Notes: generated by a model not told the origin, from the letters alone. A stretch of DNA of 64,000 nt from Thioalkalivibrio sp. ALJT (GCF_000381825.1 NZ_KB907127.1:81082-145081); one strand, 5' to 3'. Positions 38,933-49,632 are shown, counted from the stretch's first letter. Numbers and translations: made by a program.

Positions 38933-39763
38933 GTGTCGCGGCCGGGCTCCGGGGATGGCGCCCGGCGCTGGGCGCTGGGTGTCGAGTACGACGGGCGTGG
39001 GTTGCTCGGGTGGCAGCGCCAGAAAGACGGGCCCAGCGTACAAGGGCATCTGGAGTCTGCACTGGGTTTTGTGGCCAATCACCCGGTTGAGTTGAGTTGC
39101 GCCGGACGTACGGATGCCGGTGTGCACGCGACGGCCCAGGTGGTGCATTTCGATTCCCCGTCCCGCCGTGCCCCGGGTGCATGGGTGCTGGGGGGCAACA
39201 GTCGGTTGCCGGACGGGATCGCGGTCACCTGGGCGCAGGCGGTGCCGGAAGGCTTCCATGCCCGTTTCAGTGCCTTCGGGCGCCGCTATCGGTACGTGAT
39301 CCTGAATCGGGCTGTACGTCCGGCACTGGATGCAGGGCGCGTGTCCTGGTGGCGGCGGTCACTGGATGCCGAGCGCATGCACCAGGCCGCTCAGGCCTTT
39401 GTGGGCGAACACGACTTTACCAGCCTGCGGGCGGCTGCCTGTCAGGCCAAGTCGCCGCTGCGGCGGGTGCATTCGCTGTGCGTGCAGCGGCGCGGTGCGC
39501 TGGTGGTGCTGGATATTCACGCGAACGCGTTCCTGCATCACATGGTGCGCAATATTGCGGGGGTGCTGCTGGCCGTGGGGGACGGGCGCATGGACACGGA
39601 CTGGCCGCAGCGGGTACTGGCCGCGCGCGATCGCCGCGCCTCCGGGATTACCGCACCGGCGGGCGGGCTGTATTTCGTGCACGTCGATTACCCGGCCGAG
39701 TTTGTGCTGCCCGTGACGGCGGGACCGGTGTACGACGGTGTTCCGGGCAATGGAGCGGGCTGA
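38933..39763 (+). CDS. truA: tRNA pseudouridine(38-40) synthase
   Basis: TruA isomerises uridines 38-40 of the anticodon stem. The 276-residue protein has the catalytic Asp in SCAGRTDAGVHATAQVVHF, FHARFSAFGRRYRY, and FLHHMVRNIAGVLL. The start is GTG 38933, five bases after AGGAGG; GTG 38930 is directly adjacent. The order fimV-(membrane protein)-truA-trpF matches the conserved gammaproteobacterial neighbourhood. Confidence 0.95.
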   Translation: MSRPGSGDGARRWALGVEYDGRGLLGWQRQKDGPSVQGHLESALGFVANHPVELSCAGRTDAGVHATAQVVHFDSPSRRAPGAWVLGGNSRLPDGIAVTWAQAVPEGFHARFSAFGRRYRYVILNRAVRPALDAGRVSWWRRSLDAERMHQAAQAFVGEHDFTSLRAAACQAKSPLRRVHSLCVQRRGALVVLDIHANAFLHHMVRNIAGVLLAVGDGRMDTDWPQRVLAARDRRASGITAPAGGLYFVHVDYPAEFVLPVTAGPVYDGVPGNGAG

Positions 39764-40192
39764 TTGCGGGAAAGGCGGGCAGGCGGCCGGCTTCTGGTAG
39801 GCTTGCAGCCGGCAGGAAAGCGCTGCCCAGGAGTCATCCTGGCCTTTTCAACGCACGCGGCGTGGTTTCGTCCAGTGTGCCCCTGCACTGGCAGAGTGCG
39901 GCGGTCGCCTGCTTCGGAATCAACGGCCCTTGCAGTGGTCGATTCCGGCGGCACGTATCCGTGTTGCAGGGAAACGCCGATCAATCCGTGTTCGTTCGGG
40001 AAGATGCGGATGAATGTACAGCTTCGCGTGGGGTATCCAGGGCTGCCGTGAGCCGGTGCGGTGCGGTGCGCAGCCGGCAGTGGCTCCAGCGGCTCGTTGT
40101 GGGACAGGCCGGCTGTCGACCAGGCGCGCGTATAAGCGACCCATCGGCGAGTCTGTTCAGTCATCGGTGTTTTTCCCGGAGGGTGGGGGCGC
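39764..40192. other. Gene-free 0.43-kb stretch between truA and trpF
   Basis: No credible coding frame is visible. A weak terminator-like hairpin (CCAGGA-GTCA-TCCTGG, 39827-39842) followed by CCTTTTC could end the truA transcript. The trpF ribosome site CCGGAGGG lies at the right edge, and I found no tryptophan-rich leader peptide. Confidence 0.5.
39827..39848 (+). terminator. Weak terminator-like hairpin after truA
   Basis: A six-base stem with a four-base loop is followed by CCTTTTC. The stem is short and the U-tract interrupted, so function is uncertain. Confidence 0.3.
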
Positions 40193-40834
40193 ATGCGGTA
40201 TCGGGTGAAAATTTGTGGCGTGACGGACCCGGAACAGGCCTGTGCCGCAGCAGCGGCCGGGGCCGATGCAATCGGGCTGGTGTTTCATCCGTCAAGCCGG
40301 CGGTGTGTGGACGCAGAACAGGCAGCCCGGATCGCCGCGGCGCTGCCGCCGTTTGTGACCACGGTGGGGTTGTTTGTTGACCCCGATATTGCCCGTGTGG
40401 AGTCGGTTCTGGACCGGGTTGCCCTCGACTGCCTGCAGTTCCACGGTGGGGAGTCCGCGGCATTCTGCGCGGGTTTCGGGCGGCCTTATCTGAAGGCAAT
40501 CGCGATGGGGGCCGAGGCCGATCCGCGCCACGAGATGGACCGGCATCCGGATGCGCAGGGCTTCCTGCTGGACAGCCATGGCGGGGCGCAGACCGGAGGT
40601 TCCGGGCATCGCTTCGACTGGCAACGGGTGCCCGCGGCCCTGGGCCGGCCGTGGCTGCTGGCGGGGGGGCTGGATGCGGCCTCGGTACGCGTGGCACTGG
40701 AACGTCTGCGCCCTTATGGAGTCGATGTGAGTTCCGGTGTGGAATCCGCGCCCGGGATTAAGGATGTACGGCGGATGCGGGCCTTTGTGCAGGCCGTTCG
40801 CCAATGCGAGGTGGAGACTGATGAGCAAGATTGA
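40193..40834 (+). CDS. trpF: Phosphoribosylanthranilate isomerase
   Basis: Third step of tryptophan synthesis from anthranilate. The 213-residue TIM barrel opens with [16 protein letters not shown], which holds the catalytic Cys, and ends with [20 protein letters not shown], the phosphate-binding end. It is a stand-alone TrpF, not fused to TrpC. trpB overlaps its end by 14 bases, and trpA follows trpB, so trpFBA is one unit. Confidence 0.96.
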   Translation: MRYRVKICGVTDPEQACAAAAAGADAIGLVFHPSSRRCVDAEQAARIAAALPPFVTTVGLFVDPDIARVESVLDRVALDCLQFHGGESAAFCAGFGRPYLKAIAMGAEADPRHEMDRHPDAQGFLLDSHGGAQTGGSGHRFDWQRVPAALGRPWLLAGGLDAASVRVALERLRPYGVDVSSGVESAPGIKDVRRMRAFVQAVRQCEVETDEQD

Positions 40835-42029
40835 CTGGGCGGCATTTCCGGATGTCCGCGGGCATTTCGGGCCGTATGGCGGGCGTTTTGTGTCGGAGAC
40901 GCTGATGGGGGCGCTGGACGAGCTGCAGGCCGTGTACGAGCAGTACCTGGGCGACCCGGACTTCATGGCGGAACTGGATCACGATCTGCAGCAGTTCGTC
41001 GGGCGGCCGAGTCCGCTTTATCACGCCGAGCGCCTGTCGCGCGAGCTGGGCGGTGCGCAGATCTATCTGAAGCGCGAGGATCTCAACCACACCGGCGCGC
41101 ACAAGGTGAACAACACCATTGGCCAGGCGCTGCTGGCGAAGCGCCTGGGCAAGACCCGGATCATTGCCGAGACCGGCGCCGGCCAGCACGGGGTTGCGAC
41201 TGCGACGGTAGCTGCGCGGCTGGGTCTGGAATGCGTGATTTACATGGGCGAGGAAGACACGCGGCGGCAGACGCCGAATGTCTATCGCATGCGTCTGCTG
41301 GGCGCCGAGGTGGTGGCGGTCAAGTCCGGCACGCGCACCCTGAAGGATGCCCTGAACGAGGCGATGCGCGACTGGGTCACCAATGTCGACGATACCTTCT
41401 ACATTATTGGCACGGTGGCCGGACCGCATCCGTATCCGGCGATGGTTCGGGATTTTCAGGCCGTGATCGGTCGCGAGGCACGGGAGCAGCACCTGAAGAT
41501 GACCGGGCGTCTGCCCGATGCGCTGGTGGCCTGCGTGGGCGGCGGTTCCAACGCGATTGGTTTGTTCCACCCGTTCCTGGCGGACGAATCCGTACAGATG
41601 ATCGGGGTCGAGGCCGGGGGCGAAGGCGTCGCGACGGGCCGGCACTCGGCGCCGTTGTGCGCGGGGCAGCCGGGTGTGCTGCATGGCAATCGTACCTACC
41701 TGATGGAGGACGAGAACGGGCAGATCATCGGCACGCACTCGGTATCTGCGGGGCTGGACTACCCGGGGGTCGGGCCGGAGCATGCCTGGCTCAAGGATCT
41801 TGGCCGGGCGCGTTACGTGTCGGTTACCGATGACGAGGCACTGGCCGGCTTTCATCGGCTGACGCGCACCGAGGGTATCATCCCGGCGCTGGAGACCAGC
41901 CATGCGGTCGCGCACGTGCTGGAGCTGGCGCCACAGATGCGTCCGGACCAGAGCATTGTCATGAACCTGTCCGGTCGCGGCGACAAGGATTTGAACACCG
42001 TGGCCGAACGCGAGGGAATCACGCTATGA
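40821..42029 (+). CDS. trpB: Tryptophan synthase beta chain
   Basis: PLP enzyme joining indole and serine. The 402-residue protein has [20 protein letters not shown], the PLP lysine in [14 protein letters not shown], and the phosphate cup [11 protein letters not shown]. The start is ATG 40821, after GAGGTGGAG and inside the end of trpF. An in-frame start further upstream would overlap trpF by almost 100 bases and is not supported. Confidence 0.97.
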   Translation: MSKIDWAAFPDVRGHFGPYGGRFVSETLMGALDELQAVYEQYLGDPDFMAELDHDLQQFVGRPSPLYHAERLSRELGGAQIYLKREDLNHTGAHKVNNTIGQALLAKRLGKTRIIAETGAGQHGVATATVAARLGLECVIYMGEEDTRRQTPNVYRMRLLGAEVVAVKSGTRTLKDALNEAMRDWVTNVDDTFYIIGTVAGPHPYPAMVRDFQAVIGREAREQHLKMTGRLPDALVACVGGGSNAIGLFHPFLADESVQMIGVEAGGEGVATGRHSAPLCAGQPGVLHGNRTYLMEDENGQIIGTHSVSAGLDYPGVGPEHAWLKDLGRARYVSVTDDEALAGFHRLTRTEGIIPALETSHAVAHVLELAPQMRPDQSIVMNLSGRGDKDLNTVAEREGITL

Positions 42030-42859
42030 GCCGTATCGAACAGCGCTTTGCCGAACTGCGCGAACAGAATCGGGCGGCCCTGATCCCGTATGTGACGGCG
42101 GGCGATCCGGAGCCCGCCGCCACCGTTCCACTGATGCATGCCCTGGTCGCGGCCGGTGCGGATCTGATTGAGCTGGGCGTGCCGTTCTCTGACCCGATGG
42201 CCGATGGCCCGGTGATTCAGAAGGCCTGCGAGCGCGCGCTGCGCTTCGGTACCGGGCTGCGGGATGTGCTGGCCATGGTGGCCGAGTTTCGCAAGACCGA
42301 CAGCCAGACGCCGGTGGTGCTGATGGGCTACCTCAATCCGGTGGAGCGGATGGGCTATGAAGCCTTTGTGTCCAGTGCCCGGGTGGCCGGTCTGGACGGC
42401 CTGCTGACGGTGGATCTGCCACCGGAGGAAAGCGAGGATGTGGTCGGGCTGCTGGAATCGGCCGGGATCGACCCGATCTTCCTGGTTGCCCCGACCACCT
42501 CGGAGGCGCGTGTGGAGCACGTGGCGCGTGCCGCGCGTGGATTTGTGTACTACGTTTCGTTAAAGGGTGTGACCGGTTCGCAGTCACTGGATACCTCGGC
42601 CCTGGCCGCACGCCTGGAAGGACTGCGACAGCATACCGGGCTGCCTCTGGGCGTTGGTTTCGGGATTCGCGATGCACGGACGGCGGCGCAGGTGGCCGCG
42701 GTCGCGGATGCCGTGGTGGTGGGCAGTGCGATCGTACGGCTGGCGGAAGACCACGATGGCGATGCGGACGGGTTCGCGCGGGCCGCGGCGGCAGTGGTGC
42801 GTGAAATGCGTGATGCCATGGACAGCGCGCGTTCCACCGGTGTGGCGGCCTCGGTGTAG
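42026..42859 (+). CDS. trpA: Tryptophan synthase alpha chain
   Basis: Cleaves indole-3-glycerol phosphate to indole for the beta chain. The 277-residue TIM barrel shows [11 protein letters not shown], the catalytic Glu in [19 protein letters not shown], and [15 protein letters not shown] loop 6. Its ATG overlaps the trpB stop by four bases (ATGA), linking synthesis of the two subunits. Confidence 0.97.
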   Translation: MSRIEQRFAELREQNRAALIPYVTAGDPEPAATVPLMHALVAAGADLIELGVPFSDPMADGPVIQKACERALRFGTGLRDVLAMVAEFRKTDSQTPVVLMGYLNPVERMGYEAFVSSARVAGLDGLLTVDLPPEESEDVVGLLESAGIDPIFLVAPTTSEARVEHVARAARGFVYYVSLKGVTGSQSLDTSALAARLEGLRQHTGLPLGVGFGIRDARTAAQVAAVADAVVVGSAIVRLAEDHDGDADGFARAAAAVVREMRDAMDSARSTGVAASV

Positions 42860-42895
42860 AATGCGCGGCGCCGATTCGGATTACGGGGAGACGGC

Positions 42896-43858
42896 ATGAG
42901 CTGGTTCGAAAAGTTGATGCCTTCGCGCATCCGCACTGACAACGCGACCAAGCGGGGTGTACCCGAGGGCCTGTGGGTGCGTTGCGAGGGTTGTGACGCG
43001 ACGTTGTACCGGCCGGAGGTGGAGCGCAATCTCGATGTTTGCCCGAAGTGTGGCCATCACCGCCGCATGAGCGCGCGACGGCGTCTGGAGGCCTTTCTGG
43101 ACCCCGAAAGCCGCGAGGAGATTGCAGCGGAGATCGAATCCTCGGACGTCCTCAAGTTTCGTGACTCGAAAAAATACAAGGACCGCCTGCTGGCCGCGCA
43201 GAAGGGGACTGGCGAACGCGATGCCCTGGTGGTGATGCAGGGGCAGCTGCTCGGTCGCCCGCTGGTGGCGTCGGCGTTTGATTTCCGCTTCATGGGCGGG
43301 TCCATGGGATCGGCAGTGGGCGAGCGCTTTGTACGCGGCGCCAGCCGTTCGCTGGAACAGGGCATTCCGCTGGTCTGTTTCAGCGCTTCGGGCGGGGCGC
43401 GTATGCAGGAGGCGTTGTTCTCGCTGCTGCAGATGGCCAAGACCAGTGCGGTTCTGGCGCGTCTGCAGGAAGAGCGCATTCCGTTTATCTCGGTGATGAC
43501 GGACCCGACCATGGGCGGCGTCTCGGCCAGCCTGGCCATGCTGGGCGACCTCAACGTGGCCGAGCCGAATGCGTTGATTGGATTTGCCGGTCCGCGCGTG
43601 ATCCAGCAGACCGTACGCGAGACCCTGCCGGAGGGGTTCCAGCGTTCCGAGTTCCTGCTCGAGCACGGCGCGATCGACATGATCGTGGACCGCCGGGACA
43701 TGCGCAGTCGCCTCGCCTCGGTACTGGGTATTCTCACGCATGCGCCCGCGCCGGGCAGCGACGACGTCACGGCCGAGGCCGTTGCGGACGAGGCCGACCG
43801 CACTGAACCCGACGACGGTGACGAGGCCACGGACGCGACGTCACCGGCGCGCAGCTGA
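42896..43858 (+). CDS. accD: Acetyl-CoA carboxylase carboxyltransferase subunit beta
   Basis: Part of the complex that makes malonyl-CoA for fatty acid synthesis. The 320-residue protein has the N-terminal zinc ribbon (Cys30, 33, 49, 52), then the crotonase-like transferase core ([20 protein letters not shown], then [20 protein letters not shown]). The C-terminal 35 residues are acidic and longer than in E. coli. GGGGAGACGGC precedes the ATG. folC follows after six bases. Confidence 0.97.
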   Translation: MSWFEKLMPSRIRTDNATKRGVPEGLWVRCEGCDATLYRPEVERNLDVCPKCGHHRRMSARRRLEAFLDPESREEIAAEIESSDVLKFRDSKKYKDRLLAAQKGTGERDALVVMQGQLLGRPLVASAFDFRFMGGSMGSAVGERFVRGASRSLEQGIPLVCFSASGGARMQEALFSLLQMAKTSAVLARLQEERIPFISVMTDPTMGGVSASLAMLGDLNVAEPNALIGFAGPRVIQQTVRETLPEGFQRSEFLLEHGAIDMIVDRRDMRSRLASVLGILTHAPAPGSDDVTAEAVADEADRTEPDDGDEATDATSPARS

Positions 43859-43864
43859 GCGTCC

Positions 43865-45193
43865 GTGCGTTTCTCGACCCTGGCGCAGTGGCTGGCCTTC
43901 CAGGAGCAGTTGCATCCGGTTGGCATGGACCTCACCCTGGAGCGGATCGCGCTGGTGGCCGATCGGCTGGGGCTGCGCGACGGTAAAGGCCCGCGCAGCG
44001 TGGTGGTGGCGGGTACCAACGGCAAGGGTACGGTCGCCACGCGCACCGCTGCTCTGCTGCAGGCGCGTGGTGTGAAGACAGGGCTGTTCACCTCTCCGCA
44101 TCTGCTGCGGTATAACGAGCGCATTCGCATCGATGGCATCCCGGCCAGCGATAGCGAGCTCTGCCGTGCCTTCGAGGCCATCGACCAGGCGCGCGGCGAT
44201 GATTCCCTGACCTACTTCGAGTTTGCCGCGCTGGCGGCGGCCTGGTGGTTCCGCGCGAGCGGCGTGGCGGTGCAAGTGCTGGAGGTGGGTCTGGGGGGGC
44301 GTCTGGACGCAGTGAATATCTGGGATGCCGACGTGGCCGCGATCACCGCGGTCGATCTGGATCACCAGACCTGGCTGGGTGATACCCGTGAGGCGATCGG
44401 GCGTGAAAAGGCCGGGATCATGCGCGCCGGCCGTCCGGTGGTATTGGGCGAGCCGGAGCCTCCCGCCAGCGTGCTGGCGCATGCCGAGCAAATGGCGGCG
44501 CAGGTACTGCGGACGGGACAGGACTTTCGTCTTGAGCGCATGGGCAGTCGGCTTGAATGGCAGTACCGGGGTGCCACGTGCGCGTGGCGGGTGGAGGGCC
44601 CTGCGGCAACGCTGGACGGTGCCGCGCTGCTCAATTCGGCCACGGCCCTGGCAGTGGTCGAGGCGCTGGGGGAGGCAGACGGTATCACGGACGCAGCCCT
44701 CAGCCAGGCCCTGAGCACCTCTGCGCCCGGGCGTCTTCAGGTGTTGCCGGGACGCCCGCAATGGTTGCTGGATGTCGCCCACAACGTGCACGCGGCAGGC
44801 GAGCTGGCGCGCTGGCTGGAGGCACACCCGGTCGCGGGGCCGGTGGTGGCCCTGGTTGCGGTGATGGCGGACAAGGAACGGGCGCTCATGTGGGAGCGAC
44901 TCGACGGCCGCATCGCCGCCTGGCTGCCGTTACCTCTGACGCTGCCGCGTGCGTTGCCGGCCGATGCTCTGGCGCAGGAGCTTGCCCGCTGTGGCGAGGA
45001 GACTGTGGAGCGTCCGGGTGATGTACAGGCCTGTATCCGGCGCGCAGAGGCCATTGCCGGTTCGCAGGGCCGTGTCGTCGTTTTCGGTTCGTTCCATACC
45101 GTGGCTGCAGTGCTGGAGGCATCCCCCGCGATCGCCGCGGCCGCTCGGGTCGACGGGGTGTCGGTGGCGGAGGGGGCCCGGCGTGCGGGTTGA
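43865..45193 (+). CDS. folC: Bifunctional folylpolyglutamate / dihydrofolate synthase
   Basis: Adds glutamate to folates. The 442-residue Mur-ligase-like protein has the P-loop VAGTNGKGTVATRTAALL, then TGLFTSPHLLRYNERIRI, and EVGLGGRLDAVNI. A GTG start at 43865 is used. It is in its expected place between accD and the SPOR protein. Confidence 0.96.
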   Translation: MRFSTLAQWLAFQEQLHPVGMDLTLERIALVADRLGLRDGKGPRSVVVAGTNGKGTVATRTAALLQARGVKTGLFTSPHLLRYNERIRIDGIPASDSELCRAFEAIDQARGDDSLTYFEFAALAAAWWFRASGVAVQVLEVGLGGRLDAVNIWDADVAAITAVDLDHQTWLGDTREAIGREKAGIMRAGRPVVLGEPEPPASVLAHAEQMAAQVLRTGQDFRLERMGSRLEWQYRGATCAWRVEGPAATLDGAALLNSATALAVVEALGEADGITDAALSQALSTSAPGRLQVLPGRPQWLLDVAHNVHAAGELARWLEAHPVAGPVVALVAVMADKERALMWERLDGRIAAWLPLPLTLPRALPADALAQELARCGEETVERPGDVQACIRRAEAIAGSQGRVVVFGSFHTVAAVLEASPAIAAAARVDGVSVAEGARRAG

Positions 45194-45276
45194 ATGCATG
45201 TTAGGCGCCTGTGGCGACTCGGGGCGCGGGTGTCGTGCCTCGACAGCCGGGCCGGGTTTCGGACACGGATAACGAC

Positions 45277-45873
45277 ATGAACCCTGACACTCCAATTCGT
45301 TTCCGCCTGGTCGGTGCGGTGATCCTGATCGTGCTGGCGGTGATCTTTCTGCCCTGGCTGTTTGACGGGGCGGGGTACGAGCACATGAGCGGAATCGACG
45401 AGCCGGTGCCGACTGCCCCGAGCTTTGCCGAGCCGGATATCGCCCTGCCATCGGAGCGTCCGGAGCCGCGTCGCGAGTCCGCGCCTGCAGCGCCGGCGCC
45501 GGAACGCGAGGGCCCGGTGGCCGAGTTGCACAGTCTCGACAATTCCGCGGAGACGGGGGCCGCCGCGAACGATCGCGAATCCGAGGCCGTCACTGCGGCG
45601 CCACAGGAGGCCCCGGAAGAGGCAGAACAGCCCGTGCAGGCGGGCTGGGCGGTGCAGGTGGGCAGTTTCCGTGATCAGGCCAACGCCCGCGAGCAGCGCG
45701 CGCGACTGCGCGAGGCGGGCTGGGCGGCCTTCGTGGACGAGTCGATGGCCGACGGTCGTCCGATCTATCGCGTCAAGGTCGGGCCGCTGGCCCAGCGTGA
45801 GGAGGCGGCCGAAATGGGTGCGCGTTTAAAGGAAGCGTTCGAGCTTTCCGGCATTGTGGTGGCGCACCCGTGA
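45277..45873 (+). CDS. SPOR-domain cell-division protein (DedD-like)
   Basis: The 198-residue protein has one N-terminal membrane helix (RLVGAVILIVLAVIFLPWLF), a low-complexity acidic and proline-rich linker, and a C-terminal SPOR domain (WAVQVGSFRDQANAREQ to the end). SPOR domains bind denuded glycan strands at the septum. Gene position between folC and cvpA is where dedD lies in E. coli. The start at ATG 45277 puts the helix at the N-terminus. Confidence 0.88.
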   Translation: MNPDTPIRFRLVGAVILIVLAVIFLPWLFDGAGYEHMSGIDEPVPTAPSFAEPDIALPSERPEPRRESAPAAPAPEREGPVAELHSLDNSAETGAAANDRESEAVTAAPQEAPEEAEQPVQAGWAVQVGSFRDQANAREQRARLREAGWAAFVDESMADGRPIYRVKVGPLAQREEAAEMGARLKEAFELSGIVVAHP

Positions 45874-45946
45874 AGGCGGTCGGGACCTGCGCGCAAACTG
45901 CGGCTGCGGTAAACTGTCAGCCTTTTCACTCCGCGGTGACTGCTCC

Positions 45947-46474
45947 GTGATCTGGATCGACCTCGTCATTATTGCCCTGATTGTCATATCGGGGCTCATT
46001 AGCCTTTTCCGCGGTTTTGTGCGTGAGTCGTTTTCACTCGCCACGTGGATCATCGGCGTGTGGCTGGGTATTCGCCATGCGGAGGCGATGGCCGCGTATC
46101 TGCCGGACGCAATCGCCGATGCCACCCTGCGCCTGGGTATCGGTTTCGCGGTGATCTTCATTGGCGTGCTGATTGCGGGCGGGCTGCTGGGTATGGTCGC
46201 CAATCGTCTGGTGCATGGCACCGGGCTGAGCGGGACGGATCGTTCCCTGGGGGTGGTCTTTGGCCTCCTGCGCGGCGTGCTGCTGGTCGCCGTGCTGGTG
46301 TTCCTGGCATCCCTGACCCTGATGCCGGATGAGGCCTGGTGGGAGAACAGTCGCCTGATCCCGGAACTCGAACGTCTGGTGGACTGGCTGATTGCACAGT
46401 TGCCGGAGGGCTGGCAGGAGCAGATCCGTGACCTGCAGGCGGCTGAAGAACCGGCCGAACCCGTGTTTCCTTGA
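45947..46474 (+). CDS. cvpA: CvpA family membrane protein
   Basis: The 175-residue protein from GTG 45947 has four hydrophobic segments starting IDLVIIALIVISGLISLFRG, then RESFSLATWI, typical of CvpA. In E. coli it is needed for colicin V production and is the first gene before purF. It sits 33 bases before purF here too. Function is unknown beyond an envelope role. Confidence 0.92.
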   Translation: MIWIDLVIIALIVISGLISLFRGFVRESFSLATWIIGVWLGIRHAEAMAAYLPDAIADATLRLGIGFAVIFIGVLIAGGLLGMVANRLVHGTGLSGTDRSLGVVFGLLRGVLLVAVLVFLASLTLMPDEAWWENSRLIPELERLVDWLIAQLPEGWQEQIRDLQAAEEPAEPVFP

Positions 46475-46507
46475 CACGCGCTGTCAATCTCTGGAGCCAG
46501 ATACCGT

Positions 46508-48016
46508 ATGTGTGGAGTTGTCGGAATCGTCGGGCGCAGCCCGGTGAACCAGCCCCTTTATGACGCCCTGCTGGTGCTGCAGCATCGTGGCCAGGATGCC
46601 GCAGGCATCGTGACCTGCGATGACGACGGGCGCCTGCACCTGCGCAAGGACAATGGTCTGGTGCGGGACGTGTTCAATAACCAGCACATGCAGACCCTGA
46701 CCGGGAACATGGGCATCGGCCACGTGCGCTATCCCACGGCCGGTTCCTCGAGCTCCGCCGAGGCGCAGCCGTTCTACGTGAACTCGCCCTTCGGCATTAC
46801 CCTGGGTCACAACGGCAACCTGACCAACGCGCGCGATCTGAAGCAGGCGCTGTTCGCCACCGATCGCCGGCACATCAACACGGACTCGGACTCCGAGATC
46901 CTCCTGAACGTGTTTGCGCAGGAGCTGATGCGGTTCCTCGACAACGGTCTGACGCCGGATGCGGTGTTCAATGCGGTGGAGCGCGTGCACCAGCGTGCGG
47001 ACGGCGCCTACGCCGTGGTGGCCATGATTGCCGGGCGTGGCCTGCTTGCGTTCCGCGACCCGTACGGTATCCGTCCCATTGTCTACGGATCGCGCCAGGC
47101 CGAGGAGGGCGGAATCGAGTGGATGGTTGCCTCGGAGAGCGCCGCGCTGGAATCCCAGGGATTCGAGCTGGAGCGTGACCTGGTGCCGGGGGAGGCGCTA
47201 TTCATTACGCCCGAGGGCGAGGTTTCGACTCGTGTATGTGCGGAGGAGACCCGGCTCAACCCCTGTATCTTCGAGCATGTCTATTTCGCGCGGCCGGATT
47301 CGGTCATCGACAACGTCTTCGTGCATCGCGCCCGCATGCGTATGGGCACCGCGCTGGGCGAGAAGATCCGGCGGATCTGGCCGGATCACGATATTGATGT
47401 GATCGTGCCCATCCCCGATACCGGCCGTACCGTCGCGCTGGAGATGGCGCATGAACTGAACATCAAGTACCGCGAGGGGTTCATCAAGAACCGCTATATC
47501 GGGCGTACCTTCATCATGCCCGGCCAGACCAAGCGGCGGAAGTCGGTGCGCCAGAAGCTCAATGCGATCTCGCTGGAGTTCCGCGGCAAGAACGTGATGC
47601 TGGTGGATGACTCCATCGTGCGTGGCACCACCTCGCGCGAGATCGTGATGATGGCGCGCGAGGCGGGAGCCAAGAAGGTCTATTTCGCCTCCGCGGCGCC
47701 GCCGGTGCGGTATCCGAACGTCTACGGCATCGACATGCCGGCGGCCGAAGAGCTGATCGCCCATGGGCGTGACGAGGCCGAGGTCTGCGAGGCGATCGCG
47801 GCGGACCGGCTGATCTATCAGGACCTGGAAGATCTCCAAAAGGCGGTACGTCGTGGCAACAAGAACATCCAGCACTTTGATTGCTCCGTGTTCACGGGCG
47901 AATACGTAACCGGTCTGCCGCCCGACTATCTTGAGCATCTGGCGGCTCTGCGGGGCGACGGACTGGTCCATACGCCGGTGGCGGGCGAAGTGCTGGACCT
48001 GGCCAACAAGAAGTAG
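46508..48016 (+). CDS. purF: Amidophosphoribosyltransferase
   Basis: First committed step of purine synthesis, converting PRPP and glutamine to phosphoribosylamine. Cys2 (MCGVVGIVG) is the N-terminal nucleophile of the glutaminase half. The PRPP-binding loop [20 protein letters not shown] lies in the C-terminal half. The length (502) is normal. CTGGAG precedes the ATG. The next gene follows after six bases. Confidence 0.98.
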   Translation: MCGVVGIVGRSPVNQPLYDALLVLQHRGQDAAGIVTCDDDGRLHLRKDNGLVRDVFNNQHMQTLTGNMGIGHVRYPTAGSSSSAEAQPFYVNSPFGITLGHNGNLTNARDLKQALFATDRRHINTDSDSEILLNVFAQELMRFLDNGLTPDAVFNAVERVHQRADGAYAVVAMIAGRGLLAFRDPYGIRPIVYGSRQAEEGGIEWMVASESAALESQGFELERDLVPGEALFITPEGEVSTRVCAEETRLNPCIFEHVYFARPDSVIDNVFVHRARMRMGTALGEKIRRIWPDHDIDVIVPIPDTGRTVALEMAHELNIKYREGFIKNRYIGRTFIMPGQTKRRKSVRQKLNAISLEFRGKNVMLVDDSIVRGTTSREIVMMAREAGAKKVYFASAAPPVRYPNVYGIDMPAAEELIAHGRDEAEVCEAIAADRLIYQDLEDLQKAVRRGNKNIQHFDCSVFTGEYVTGLPPDYLEHLAALRGDGLVHTPVAGEVLDLANKK

Positions 48017-48022
48017 AGCGAG

Positions 48023-48604
48023 GTGCCCTTGCCCAGTCTCGAATGGATGGACCCGGTGGTGGAAGATGCACGTCGTCGGGCCCCCAATGCGAATGGTTTG
48101 CCAGTCGCCGTGGTGCGGGTGGACCAGCAACGGCTCTATGTCTGGGATCAGGGCCAAGTGACCGATATCTACGACGTCTCCACCGCCGCGCGCGGTGTTG
48201 GCTTCGAGGAGGGGTCGTTTACCACGCCGCTGGGTCTGCATCGCATCGCCGAGCGTTTCGGCGAGGATGCCCCGCGGGGCACGATCTTCCGGGCCCGCGG
48301 CAACACCGGCGAGATCGCCGAGATCCTGACGCAGCCGGGTGCGCGCAGTTCGCGTGACAACATCACCTCGCGCATCCTGTGGCTCGACGGTCTCGAGCCG
48401 GGCATCAATCGCGGCGGATCGGTGGATTCGCTGCGCCGCTATATCTACATCCACGGTACGGACGAGGAGGGGCGCATTGGCGAACCCGCCTCCGAGGGTT
48501 GCGTGCGCATGCGCAACGACGACGTGATCGAGCTGTTCCCGCGTCTGCCTGTCGATACCCCGGTGATCATCCTGGACGGCCCGCAGGTTCCGGACTTCTC
48601 CTGA
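48023..48604 (+). CDS. L,D-transpeptidase (YkuD) family protein
   Basis: The 193-residue protein has the YkuD pattern: a strand with VRVDQQRLYVW near the N-terminus, catalytic His in IYIHGT, and Cys in EPASEGCVRMRNDDVIELF. Such enzymes cross-link peptidoglycan or attach proteins to it. No clear signal peptide is visible from GTG 48023, which is odd for a periplasmic enzyme. It lies right after purF, so it may be co-transcribed. Confidence 0.85.
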   Translation: MPLPSLEWMDPVVEDARRRAPNANGLPVAVVRVDQQRLYVWDQGQVTDIYDVSTAARGVGFEEGSFTTPLGLHRIAERFGEDAPRGTIFRARGNTGEIAEILTQPGARSSRDNITSRILWLDGLEPGINRGGSVDSLRRYIYIHGTDEEGRIGEPASEGCVRMRNDDVIELFPRLPVDTPVIILDGPQVPDFS

Positions 48605-48757
48605 TCCCCGTATCCGGGCTTTTCTGATGACGTTCTCTGTAGCGGTATCCGGGCACACTCTGCCCGGACGAGCCCGGCTGTCCGTGGGTGGCGTGCGGGG
48701 CCCCGAACTCCCTTTATTAGCAATTCGTGATTTTTGTTGATTCGCCTGCTAGAATAA

Positions 48758-48829
48758 GGGAATTATTCCCGAGTAGTCTTGTCAGGTAAGAAGGGAATTA
48801 TTCCTGATGCGTGTTGTCAGGAAATGAGG
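48758..48829 (+). promoter_or_regulatory. Two near-identical 35-bp direct repeats in the iscR leader
   Basis: GGGAATTATTCCC (48758-48770) and GGGAATTATTCC (48793-48804) are palindromic cores exactly 35 bases apart. Each is followed at the same distance by TTGTCAGG, so the unit of about 35 bases is duplicated. A TAGAAT (48750-48755) just upstream could be the -10. The repeats probably act as operator sites for IscR or another regulator. They do not match the known E. coli IscR motifs closely. Confidence 0.5.
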
Positions 48830-48897
48830 AACGGATTCAAGCCTGCGAACGGATGTCGAGCAGGACACTTACGCTACGTTTTTCGGAGGCAACGCAT

Positions 48898-49377
48898 ATG
48901 AAACTCTCTACCAAGGGCCGCTACGCGGTGACCGCGATGATGGATCTGGCGATCCATGACCGGATCGGGCCGGTGACGCTTGCCGACATCTCGCAGTGCC
49001 AGGGCATTTCACTCTCCTATCTGGAGCAGTTGTTTGCCAAGCTGCGCAAGGCCGACCTGGTCGAAGGCGTTCGTGGTCCCGGCGGTGGTTATCGCCTGGC
49101 CAAGCGTGCGGATCAGATCAGCATCGCCCATATCATCACGGCAGTGGACGAGTCCGTGGACGTCACCCGGTGCAAGGGTCACAAGGACTGTCAGGACGGC
49201 AGTCGTTGCCTGACACACGAGCTGTGGGATGACCTGAGCCAGCAACTCTACGACTTTCTGGACGGCATTACGCTGGCGCAGTTTGCCAACCGTCCGGAGG
49301 TGCAGAAGGTCGCTCGACGCCAGGACGAGCGTCGCGGCGCACGGCACCACTTCATCTTCCGCAACGACGCGGCGTAA
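48898..49377 (+). CDS. iscR: Rrf2-family iron-sulfur cluster regulator IscR
   Basis: IscR senses cellular Fe-S status and represses cluster-assembly genes. The 159-residue protein begins with [15 protein letters not shown], and has Cys92, Cys98, Cys104 and His107 at the same numbering as E. coli IscR, so it should bind a [2Fe-2S] cluster. The start at ATG 48898 follows CGGAGGC. The gene is not followed by iscS; a strong terminator closes it. isc genes must lie elsewhere. Confidence 0.93.
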   Translation: MKLSTKGRYAVTAMMDLAIHDRIGPVTLADISQCQGISLSYLEQLFAKLRKADLVEGVRGPGGGYRLAKRADQISIAHIITAVDESVDVTRCKGHKDCQDGSRCLTHELWDDLSQQLYDFLDGITLAQFANRPEVQKVARRQDERRGARHHFIFRNDAA

Positions 49378-49405
49378 CCGCCCCTCCACGCGGGTCCGGA
49401 ACGGG

Positions 49406-49438
49406 CCGCCCGGTCAGAAGGACCGGGCGGTTTTTTTT
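49406..49438 (+). terminator. Strong rho-independent terminator after iscR
   Basis: A 10-bp GC stem (CCGCCCGGTC, 49406-49415, and its complement 49421-49430) with a five-base loop is followed by eight T residues. It ends iscR transcription 30 bases beyond the stop. Confidence 0.92.
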
Positions 49439-49632
49439 GCGCGCTCGGCCCGAGGACCACCTGGCGAGGCTCCACACCCAGGAGCCGGTCGGATTTGGGG
49501 GATGGTCGCGAACGTGTTGAAGCGTGCGACCTCTTTTTCCGTTCTCGCGAAGCGCATGGTGACGACGTTGTAACGAGAGAGAGCGGAAATCGGGCCGCTC
49601 TCCTGCTCACGCGCAGTCGGTTCGACCGGCTC

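Noticed and set aside
39764..40192. Possible trp leader peptide or attenuator
   Set aside because: No tryptophan-rich short frame or paired terminator/antiterminator hairpins were found.
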